This document shows, one piece after another, positions 47,201-59,200 of a stretch of DNA of 64,000 nucleotides (the stretch's first letter is position 1; each line of letters opens with the position of its first letter). The notes below the pieces were generated by a model, which saw only the letters and a program-made list of their open reading frames with translations, ran no database searches and was not told the origin of the DNA. Source of the stretch: Antedon mediterranea (Eukaryota; Echinodermata; Crinoidea; Comatulida; Antedonidae); the NCBI RefSeq assembly GCF_964355755.1, contig NC_092679.1, forward strand, positions 14,252,932-14,316,931, given 5' to 3'. The translations under genes were made by a program, and so were the position numbers.

Positions 47201-50200
47201 CTCATCAAATAACTTAAAGATGATGAAATTGGTTTTAAGATGAAATTCAAATGACATCATCATCTTAGTATGAAGTTGTTGTAACAATTTCCTTATATGG
47301 AATATCAAGCAAGTGTCTCTGACAACTTGAGTTATGAGCAGTCTCCTAGGTACAATTACTAACAACCTGGTTACTGAACTTTGGTCTAGTCTACAACCAA
47401 TATAATATATACAGTACAATACTATGGTAAAGTGATAATAATATAATAGTATAAATGTATCTCCTAACAGTCTTAATGAGTTATTTTGTACGTCTTTCAG
47501 AAGATTTTGTTTTGTGATTTGTTAACGTCCACATGTAATTGATCACCTCCATATCGTCACACAATTGAAATCTCCTTTAAAATGAAATATAATAATACAT
47601 TAATAAAAAAAATGTTATTTTATATTAATACGTACGTCACATGCTTTGACCATTGATCCCGTGTATATACAGCGCACATTAAAGAACTTACACGAGTAGG
47701 GGATCGTCATCCGTTGTGCTGACCTGAGTTGGTGCTGTACGTGGGCCTAATCGTAATTTCTCAGTTTCACGAAGACGATTATAATTAGCCGTAGGTTTTA
47801 AAAAAAGAACAAATAAAAATGACAATTCACACAACTTTCTTTTTTTTTTCAGTGATAGGACGAAAGGTGAATATGGCAGCCCGATTGATGATGCATTATC
47901 CAGATAAGCTGTCTTGCGATTCGGAAACATTTCATCACTCGAAACAACCACGACATTTCTTCAGAGAACTTCCACACAAAGAAATGAAAGGTGTTCGCAA
48001 TTCTGGCACCATTCATGAATATGTAGAGGGATCCGAGTATGTGACGTATCATTTATTTGTGACGTGTAATTTATTTGTATGACGTATAATTTATTTTTGA
48101 GACGTATTTTATCGTATTTGATTTTTGTGACTTATTTTTTTAACGTATGTTTACGTTATGTTTATGACGTATAATTGATTTCGTGACGTATAATTTATTT
48201 TTTTACGTAACATTTATTTTTGTGACATGCAATTTGGTTTTTGACGACTTGTACCGTACGTAATTCACCTGTAATTATTTTAGCTGATTCCTGTCAGATT
48301 TAATCTTTAAATCTGGAAAGTATAGTTAATTCAGTTATTATTATTTTATTGAACTTTATTCACTGAAAATTAAATACCAATTATTATAATTGGTCGGTGA
48401 TTTTTGTTCGGTTATTTGTGAGTTGATACCGAATACCATTAATTTTTAAATGTCTTTATGAGGCATAGGCCTATATTTAGTTTTAACATATCCTTAATAA
48501 ACTAGTTTTTAAACGTTACTTTATTTTATTTGATTGGAAATGTATCATTGGATGCCGTTTAGTGCGTCGATGACCTCACGAAATGACATTAACAGGCACT
48601 ACGAGCGCGAAATTGATTTTGTGTTGTTTTGTGTCTGCAGCAGTTCAATATTAGAGTTAAACTACGTCTTTTAATAGCTGAATCAAAACTTAAAATCTAA
48701 ATAAAAATGTATTGAAGCTAAAATTATGTGTTTTGTGAAACCACTGCGCGCTTAGTGTCACTTCGTGGCGTCACTAACGGATAATTTATTGCATAGTAAT
48801 GTTAATTTTTATTTTAATATTTATTCTATCACACAGGAATAACATGCCTGTCCCACTTACGGTTCCAGAATTCGAGTTTCCTATACTAGGTATTGTATAT
48901 CATAGTAATTTATCTCTGTGATATTGGTTTACCTTATTAGTGTTTATTGAAATATTAACCAAGTTTAGGATTCTTAGAATGAGTGGGATTTAATGATTCC
49001 CTAATTATTTAACTATCAGTTATCACCTTACGAAGGTATTTAGTGTGTCGCTTCTCGACAAAGTCCCTCCGAAAAAATGTCATCTCATTCATACCTGCTC
49101 CCCGCAATTAGCGCCCTGTTATGAAGAGCTAGAAGTACCGAAATACATTTTGAGTTTATGTGATTATAATTTAAAAGACGAAAAACGTCTGTTATAGGAA
49201 GAGTAGACATTTGTTAAGTCGTGTGGTTGGCGGTTTCTAACGTGGTTTAACATTTTGTCAGGGATTTTGTATAGGCCTACGTTGGCTAATATAATAGCGA
49301 AACTATTTGGTGAAGTTCAGTATTACATTACTGTCATTTTATGAACTGAACTAAGTTCTGTCTGCCAGTCCTGCCAGTTTTCTGTACTGTGCAATCTTTA
49401 TCGTTTATGAATTAAATTCAGTCTTTAGCTTTCAATCCTTATCATCTATGAACTAAATACAGTCTTTTACTGTCAACCCTTAACATATATGAACTAGAAT
49501 CAGTCTTCAACTGTAATCATTATTTATGAACTAAGTTCTCTTCTACTATCGATCTTTATCATTATATTATAATACCAACAATTTTAAATGAATGAGAGTA
49601 ACATTATGTTTTAACTAAAGCCAACCTCACACTGGATACTCCAATCTAGGCTCTGTAAAACACACTGTTTCCTGACTAAATTTCATTGTATTTTTTGTAA
49701 AGGCCGGGAAAGGGAACTCGAAGAATGTGTTACTCAACTACGTCTGATGAGAGCATCAAACGAATCTTATAAGAACATTGTAATATATGACGGAGAGTCA
49801 GGTATCGGAAAAACTCGAATGTTAGATGCTATTATTATTGAAGCCATGCGAGAAAATGTAAGGTAAGATGGATATAGTACTATGTAGATTTCTGTAAGAG
49901 AGAAGTTGCTAAATTATCAATGGGCCCGAAATTATCTTTTTTCCTATGAAATGAAATCATAAATAATTCATTACCTTAATTATTTTCCATTATAAAAAAT
50001 TGCAAGATAGCTGATCTACTAAACCTAACCATCTAAATAATCTCTGAATTATTCACGATTCCGCCTTAACCTCATAGGAAACAAAATAATGCGGCATGTT
50101 CATGCTTAGATCCGGTTAAGTTGGTTCCTACCTACCAATGTTTGCGATACCGTGTCCCGGAAATCAACATAGGCCTACCCGGATATAAATAACTAAGCCT

Positions 50201-53200
50201 GAACAAGTCCAATGATATCACAAACAATTCCAATTTTAAGTTAGATATTGTTGCATACATTAAGTTTGGATCAAACCAGTAAGTTGACCAATCACAAGTG
50301 ACAGTGACTTGCGTTGCGTACCGTACTACTGTAGATTGAGACTTAAGGTTTTACTTTTAGTAGCGATAGGTTATGTCACTCTTGTAAATATTTTAAATCA
50401 ATAATTAATATTTCTTAGATCAATAATTAATATAAGTAGTTAATAATTACTGTACTCCAAAGATTATTCATTCGTTATCAATAACGTTGTTGAGTGTGTC
50501 CCTCGATAGTAAAAATACAGAATGGTAGTTTTAAAATATATTCAAAGGAACCAATTTCAGTATTGATCCCTCGATAGCTCAGTTGGTAGAGCGGAGGATT
50601 GTAGAGTTGTCATTGGTATCCTTAGGTCGCTGGTTCAAATCCGGCTCGAGGGAAAGTTTTTTATTCACATTTTTCTTTGTTTCTCATTGATAATGAATTT
50701 TGAAAGCTGGTTGTTTTGTCATATCGCTCGATAGCTCAGTTGGTAGAGCGGAGGACTGTAGAGTTGTCATTGTTATCCTTAGGTCGCTGGTTCAAATCCG
50801 GCTCGAGGGAGTAGTTTTTTTTATTTAAATAAAAAATGTTTTTTATTAAATTCCCTCGCCTCGTTTTTCTTATTTCAAAATTTCAAAAAAAACTTAACCA
50901 TTCTTTTGTATGTAAAAAAAATCCAATAACACAATTAATAAAAATAAGTTCCCGCACCGAGAATCTAACCCGGGCCGCGGCGGTGAGAGCGCCGAATCCT
51001 AACCACTAGACCATATGGGACAGCTTGAGAAACAACTACATTTAAGCGCTAATGTTGTTCATGGTTATCATGGAACTCGATTAGATTTATTTTCCTTATT
51101 TTAAAATAAATTCAAAATTGTGTTCAATTTTTTGTATCATATTACATTCCTAAGCATTAAATAAATCAAAATAGAATATCATATTAAAATATAAAAAAAT
51201 ATTTATTGTCTCCCAAAATCATGAAAAATGAAGATTAATAAAATCAGATTTTGAATATTCCATTTTTAGTCGCGTAGAAGCGACTCTATAGTTCACTATG
51301 TCGGTCGGTCGGTCGGTCGGTCTGTCTGTCTGTCTGTCGGTCTGTCTGTCGGTCCGGTATCACTATGCGTTTTATCGCTTTCTGACCTTATCTTGATATC
51401 AGTTTAATCTAGCTAGGTCAATTTTTCACAGTATATTCCTTATGGCCAGGAATCAATGTGGTTAAGTTTTCACGGTGCGCAATAAAAAATTACGCGGTCT
51501 ACGCACGATTTAACGAAATCACGTTTGTAATCATATCTTCACAACCATGAATCACAATTAAATAAAATTTAATACTCATAAATTTCAGGGCATAAATCAT
51601 CATATGGCAATACAATTACGTGCGTATCGCATGTAACGCATGCGTACGTGCGCTTAAAATTTTCAAAATTTATTTTCGATGAAATAAGAGTACGTTTCAG
51701 GCAATTTTAAGCGTTTACAAAATTGCCATGAGTGCGCATATTTTTGCGCGCGCACTGCGCGTTAAATGTTATTGCGCACTCTTTTTGCCCGATTTCTGTT
51801 TTCTTGACTTACTTTTCAACTCGAAATTACGTTATACGAGCACGTCAAAAGTGACAGGCTACGCACGTGTAAATTAAAAAAATATAAATGTTTTTTAACA
51901 TTTCAACATTTTTAAACATGTTCAGTAATTTCGGTCAGTATAGTTCACTATGTCGGTCGGTCGGTCTGTCTGTCGGTCTGTCTGTCGGTCCGGTATCACT
52001 ATGCATTGTAGCACGCGACTTAATGGCTGTTGGCCTTGTTTATAAAGTGAATCACTCTCGCAGAAACAAACAAATGATGTTTTCACTTATGAAAAGACAA
52101 AATTACAGTTTTTCAGGTAAATATTTTTTTTCGATTCAATTTTTTGTCAAAGTGAATACCGGTAACTATTATGAAACATTTAAAATAAATAAATATATAA
52201 AAACAAGCATATGTTTTAACATTTCATTTGTTAATTATTACATAGTGAAGTGGTACCGTAACCTTCGGAATAATGGTTCAAAAAAGCCGCGTTCAGTATC
52301 GTATCCCTCGATAGCTCAGTTGGTAGAGCGGAGGACTGTAGAGTTGTCATTGGTATCCTTAGGTCGCTGGTTCAAATCCGGCTCAAGGGACTTTTTTTTT
52401 GTTTTTATTTATTTTTTAAATAATTTTTTTTTATTAATTCTTTTCCATAAACACGTAATCAAGAATGTATAACAAGCTTTATAGATTAAAATGTTTATCT
52501 GTGGCTGCGACACGATCAGTTCCACCCTCCTTAACAGACACCGGCCGCCGCGGAGAATATGTACATAATATAGTACTATTGGTATTTGTCGCACCAGACA
52601 TAAGATCAAAGGACTGTTACGAGTTCCTATCTTGACAAGACGAGCTCATCGTCATGTTGTTAAATTGTCCTGGTAAAACAAACGACCACCAACAAGGCAA
52701 CACAAAATAGAAGCGCTTAAAATTTTCAAAATTTATTTTCGATGAAATAAGAGTACGTTTCAGGCAATTTTAAGCGTTTACAAAATTGCCATGAGTGCGC
52801 ATATTTTTGCGCGCGCACTGCGCGTTAAATGTTATTGCGCACTCTTTTTGCCCGATTTCTGTTTTCTTGACTTACTTTTCAACTCGAAATTACGTTATAC
52901 GAGCACGTCAAAAGTGACAGGCTACGCACGTGTAAATTAAAAAAATATAAATGTTTTTTAACATTTCAACATTTTTAAACATGTTCAGTAATTTCGGTCA
53001 GTATAGTTCACTATGTCGGTCGGTCGGTCTGTCTGTCTGTCGGTCTGTCGGTCTGTCTGTCGGTCCGGTATCACTATGCATTGTAGCACGCGACTTAATG
53101 GCTGTTGGCCTTGTTTATAAAGTGAATCACTCTCGCAGAAACAAACAAATGATGTTTTCACTTATGAAAAGACAAAATTACAGTTTTTCAGGTAAATATT

Positions 53201-56200
53201 TTTTTTCGATTCAATTTTTTGTCAAAGTGAATACCGGTAACTATTATGAAACATTTAAAATAAATAAATATATAAAAACAAGCATATGTTTTAACATTTC
53301 ATTTGTTAATTATTACATAGTGAAGTGGTACCGTAACCTTGGGAATAATGGTTCAAAAAAGCCGCGTTCAGTATCGTATCCCTCGATAGCTCAGTTGGTA
53401 GAGCGGAGGACTGTAGAGTTGTCATTGGTATCCTTAGGTCGCTGGTTCAAATCCGGCTCGAGGGACTTTTTTTTTGTTTTTATTTATTTTTTAAATAATT
53501 TTTTTTTATTAATTCTTTTCCATAAACACGTAATCAAGAATGTATAACAAGCTTCATAGATTAAAATGTTTATCTGTGGCTGCGACACGATCAGTTCCAC
53601 CCTCCTTAACAGACACCGGCCGCCGCGGAGAATATGTACATAATATAGTACTATTGGTATTTGTCGCACCAGACATAAGATCAAAGGACTGTTACGAGTT
53701 CCTATCTTGACAAGACGAGCTCATCGTCATGTTGTTAAATTGTCCTGGTAAAACAAACGACCACCAACAAGGCAACACAAAATAGAAGTGGTGCTATTTA
53801 ATAATTATTTTTGTTATTTATGGGAATAATTAATAACATAATAGTATGTATTACTGCCGTTAATGATGCATCTAAAATTAACAATAAAACAAATGAGTAA
53901 AATAATAAGAGCAAAACGAATTGCAAGAGAAAAAAAGAAGGGAAAAAATATATGAACTATAAGCACAGTGCATGTGTTATTAAAGAATGATCAAGTGAAT
54001 AAGATAAAGAGCACAAACGCTACAATGGAAAAGGAAAAAAATATGTTTATAAAATCGAATAAAAAACGCCGAACTAATAATATATAATAAATAATAATAA
54101 GGTAATTCATCATTTTATAATAAAAATAAACCTTTTCATAAAAACCCGAGAACTGGTCAGATAATTGTTCAATACACTAAAATAGTGATAATAGTACCGT
54201 AACCACATAATTCAATGGTAATGATCTATTTCTTATTACAAATTTTATCTTCTTCTTTCTATAATGACCGTCTTCATAGGCATTAGTCATTTACTTGTTG
54301 TTGATATTCGTTACTGTGTATTGGTTAATTACTTACGAGAGATCATCATCGAAATGTAAGGGTAAACGAGACATTAGTTTGTAATTTTGTCATGTCTTGG
54401 TTTTGCAGAAGTTTGCCTTTAGCGTTGACGATTAATGACCACAACACCCCTTACTACACAGTTCGAGTTCTCGTCCTAATGCTGTTAGAAATGGAAGGAT
54501 GCCAGAGCCATTTGGAGCGTGAACACGTGTTGTTGGAACACATACAGAATGAAGTTATAAGAGAAGATCTGTGCTTGTTAAACGACCTGTTGATGATCAA
54601 GGTAGTGCAGCAACTTGCATTGTTTGTTAGGCCTATTTATAATAATAAATATTTTGAAAGTATACAGTATGTTACTTTTTCTTTAACTTGCATGATAAAG
54701 TCCATCATTTTCTAGTTTTTTCCCTGAATTGTTTAGCTTTATACCAAAAGACCATGCCTATTGATTTTCATGAATATCGATATATTGGTGACGTCACAAA
54801 GGCGTATTAAAATCTCGAGTTATCTGTATCTTCAATATAGGCCGAGATATTAAATACAGCGCCCTCTGTCACTTTCTGCATTTTTTCTCCAAAGATCAAA
54901 AGTCTTTTAAAGAAATTTGGTTGATCAAACGTGATTTATTTGTGTTGTGTGTGCTTTATCGTATCACCTTTAACGATTTCACAAACTTTAGCCTAAATAT
55001 TTGTGAAATTGTATGGCTACTCAAGATCGTTCATGGCATCAACCATTCCGGTCTGCTAGTATTTCTAATTAAACGTCTTCCCTCTGCTTGTAGTGCCTGC
55101 TTATATTAAATTATTCCATTGGTTGTCAATGCGTCATTCGTGTGTGCACAAGATCTTAATCGTGTCAGTTACTCTTTATGGATTTACTTAATAAACAAAA
55201 AAACTTGTTTGAGCAGTTTTAATCTCATCTTTATTGAACGACTGTCACAAACATACATCCATTTTGGTGAAGTACTTCCCATCATCAGTGTGAAGCTAAT
55301 TACACGGTGCGTTTATTATATTTTTTTATGGATTATTTATGTATTCTACAGATGCCAAGTAACCCGAGGTTTTTAATGATGGATCGTGTAAAACTAAGCA
55401 CTGAATTCAGAGCATTACTGATGAAAATTGTTAGGCAGTTTAGTAAAAAACAACCAATCCTGTTCGCGATTGACGACGCTCATTATATCGACAAAGAATC
55501 ATGGGATTTCTTTACAGACTTATCTAAAACGCCATACGTTATGTGCGTCTTATCCATGCGGCCGTTCACAAATGAGAACCAGCCTACTGCGTCGGCTAGG
55601 ACTGTTCTTGCCAGTAACAAGGTTATGAAGATTCGACTACGTGGTTTGAAATCTGAACAAATGGCATCTCTAGCCTGCCAACTTTTAGACGTTGAAAGAG
55701 TTCCAATTGAATTGGTCGAGTAAGTTTTAATATTTGTTTATCTGTCGTCTTATTTATTTATTCAAACTTGTATAGAGGGTACTGACCCAAAATAAATATT
55801 GACAATCAAGGGGCCCTCATATAAACAAATATATAGGCATATAACAATAAAATAATATACAGTATATACATACAGAAATATAGCATAGTATACTGTACTA
55901 TAAGTAGCCCTATTGATTTTTTATTCGGGTCAAATATTTTATGAGAACAGACTTTATTATTAATAATGACTTTATTATTATACTAAAAGCTGTATCTGTT
56001 TTGTTGTTGTTTTTTTTTTAACTCTTTGCTACTGGTATACATACAAATACTTCGTTGTTTTCCTCTTTATAAAATACCCTGACTGGAATTTCTATTGGAC
56101 AGATTACTGAAGGAACGAAGTCATGGAGTGCCATCATGGTGTGAACAGCTGACACGAGAAATGTTAAGTGAGGGGCACATTCAAGTTGTATCGCAGAGCA

Positions 56201-59200
56201 ACTCCTCTAAAGAAGCTAATCACGTAAGAAAAGTTTATGTTGAAATTGTATTTTTTACATACACACTACAATTTATTAATCGTTTTCATGGGTATCATTG
56301 TATCCTTAGGTGTACCAACAAGGTACAAAGGAAGGTTTCCACTGATTATTTTCTCTTCAGATATCGGCAAGTGTTGAAGCTATCCAAAAGAGAGAAGGAA
56401 GTGTTGGTAGTGGTGGTTACAGCAGAAGTCGACGAGGCAGTCTTGATGTAAAGGTGAAATATGCTATCAATACATTTACAAGTATTCAGCAATATATATT
56501 TACATTGTTAGACACAATATTGCATTGATCTTGTAGAGAAACGTTTATTTTCGGTAGTCTTAAGACCCTTATACATGTCACAGAATGTATTTATGAAATC
56601 TGATGGAACCACTAGCTAGACTATTTTTATAAGTAGGTCTAAGATTTTAATGTGAGACGCACCTTGCGAGAATGTGTACTGGTTGTTTTTAATGGAACTT
56701 ATCCACAGAGAAATATATAATGAGTTCAGCCTTGCTCTCCGAAATCAACAACACCTCCTTCCTCTGAATTAATAAACTTGATTTCGAATGTTTTCAATAA
56801 TAACAATCAGTAAAATATCTCGTTCAATAATTGTATTTCAGGACTCTGGATCTTTGAAAGTTCCGGTGTTAGGCACCCAGTTGTTGGAAAGACTTACAAA
56901 CATAATGGAATCTGCCAATGACGATCAAGATATGTTTGACGACGAGTTTAATGTTGGTGGAATGATTTGCATCGTAACACCAGGAGTAGTGCTATCAAAG
57001 TTACCTGTGCCAGATTCAATGAAAGGTATATTTCAAAATCTAAGAACTAAAGCTCTCTTTAGACTATCAATCTAGTGTGAAGTTTGATAGTTTGACGCCT
57101 CGAACTCTATGTCGCTAAACTCCTTTCTGGTCATGCTACTTATTCTACCTATCCCGCCATTCTAATTTTAATATTATTCCCTTCTCTTTAAGGCATCAGT
57201 ATTTTTTACTTAAATTTATTTGTGCCATCACGCAGTCCCCTGAACACCCTCTTCGTCTATTTCTTCCTCCTGTTCGTACTATGTCTATGGTCCTTCGCCA
57301 TAATCGACACTCTTCTCATCTTCTATTTAAAGGACATACAACTCGTTTTCGTCACTCTACTCTACCTCACTCACTGTGTCACTCGCTCAATCTTTTCATC
57401 TTAACGTGTCTTCCTCTTCTGTGCTTGGCATTAAAACTGCCCTTAAGATGTAACCTATTATTTATTACACGTTTATTAATTATTATAATAACAATAACAA
57501 TAATCAAAATAACAATAATTACAATAATTAAAAATAAGAATAACTACTACTGTAGTAATTACTTTTATGTGTTTAAATTTTAAATGTAAATATGTATAAT
57601 TATGTTTGTATGATGTAGTATGTTTAAGCGGATATTAGCCCTTGATAGCATTTGCAGCAATAAAGAAATTGAATTGAATTGGATAGTGTAGACAGAGCAT
57701 ATTAAGACCATTCAAACACACCGAGTGTATCTTTGCGATTATTTGAAGTCGTTGACTGATCTATGTTGCGCTTCATAATTGGCTTCAAGGAGGTATTCTG
57801 TGTGACATTTGTGATGAAAGTTTGCAACATGGCTAAATATCTTTAATAGGTCAAAATAAACCAGAAAAACGTTGTTGCCCAAGGTTTAACCCCGTTATGG
57901 ACCTTTACAAGATGGCGGCCAAACTGTCATCACAAATTTGTTGACATCTTTGAACCCGACTATTAAAAGTGAGATGTAAATTTTTAGTAACAAAAGATCC
58001 GTTACTTCAACAAAAGTTTGTAAAATAAATATTTAAATACAATTAAACATGATTTCAATAGATTTAGTTTTTTTACTTTTTTCACGAACGTGTTTTTCCC
58101 TTTTATTCAGGAATGTTGATGGCACGAATCGACCGAATGAAACCATCTGAACAAATGGTTGTCAAGTGTGCAGCCATTCTTGGTGTGACATTTACACGAA
58201 AAATGCTCGAAGTGATCGTGCCAAACTGCAACACGCGCAAACTCAGACGTTCTTTACAAACACTTATGCAAACGCGCGTATTTGAGTGCGCAACACCGCC
58301 GTCAGACGCGACCCAGACGCGAAGGCTCAGCGTTAAAATCTCCAGTCAACAGGGTTATAGTAACCGAATGAAAGGTCAGATTGAATGTTACTGTAGAGGC
58401 ACAGAAGATGATGCTACCGAAGATTGGGAAGAGTCTTTCCAATGCCTTCCAATCACAAGTTGCAGATTCCTGCGTTTTTGTAGTACTCTGATGCAAGAAA
58501 CCGCGTACGGACTATTTTTGATAAACCAAAGAAAAACTCTTCACGAACAGTCCGCTGTATTCCTAGAGTCTCAAGCTCACAAGTGTAAACACTGTGGAGG
58601 TGGTGATTTCATACCTGGGCATCATTCGGGAACTGCATCCGGTAGTACTACCATCATTAAAGGCCACAAGGCGAATTTCTCGACGACGTCCGTAGCTTCA
58701 GCAAGGCGTGGAGCTGTTTCCCCGCAGAGTTCAACTGACGAAATATTCACTCCAGGTAAAGATAAATTAACTTTGGTTTAAATTAGGACGCAACGCAAAG
58801 GCATACGCGCAACGTAGCCAATCACAAGCGATAGTTCGGATGATCCGTCGCGTCGTGATTGGTCTAATTACTTGCATTGCGCTAACGTCCTTGTCTCGCG
58901 TTTTAGTGGGAATTTTGTAGGTTTAGGTACAGTATATAACGAGTAACTATTGACTTTCAGCAATAATACATACAATATATGCATTAATGTGTCAGATTAC
59001 TGTGTATAACAGCAGTATGCTTATTTTATATTCCACAGAGGTAAGTCGACGTAAAATAAAAAAACCTCCAGGAGCAACGCCAGTGTTAGATATTGGTAGG
59101 TATTAGTAATTTCCCATGGCGCTCTGGTAGACCTGTTTTGTACACGTTATTTTACAGATTTCGCCTGCTTAAAGATGTAATATAACATTTGTTATATTTT

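Larger units (their letters stand above)
43214..47469 (-). mobile_element. Ty3/gypsy-type LTR retrotransposon with SCAN-like Gag, pol deleted
   Basis: Two direct 680-bp LTRs (43,214-43,893 and 46,790-47,469) bound a 2.9-kb interior on the minus strand. The LTRs start TGTTA and end TAACA and are flanked by a 4-bp duplication, GTCT (43,210-43,213 and 47,470-47,473). A purine run (aaggaggggtg on the minus strand) adjoins the 3' LTR. A possible primer-binding site (tggggggtcatccggg) lies just inside the 5' LTR. The interior codes Gag, protease and part of RT; RNase H and integrase are absent. It lies antisense in cyclase intron 12. Confidence 0.92.
51650..53788. repeat. Tandem segmental duplication, unit about 1.07 kb, each with a tRNA-Tyr
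   Basis: 51,650-52,712 and 52,713-about 53,788 are nearly identical. The second is 12 bases longer in the (cggtctgt)n tract. Each holds one tRNA-Tyr (52,305 and 53,380). The long frames inside (194 and 198 codons) read across the tRNA and are not genes. Confidence 0.93.

Noticed and set aside
51300-51350. CRISPR-like regular repeats
   Set aside because: A simple (cggt/ctgt)n microsatellite in an animal genome; no spacers or cas genes.
51888-52472. 194-codon frame, and its 198-codon twin at 52,951-53,547
   Set aside because: They read through the (cggt)n tract and a tRNA-Tyr gene; they are kept similar only by the DNA duplication.
57222-57583. Overlapping Leu-rich frames in intron 20
   Set aside because: Pyrimidine-rich retroposon-like sequence gives hydrophobic translations; no splice or family support.
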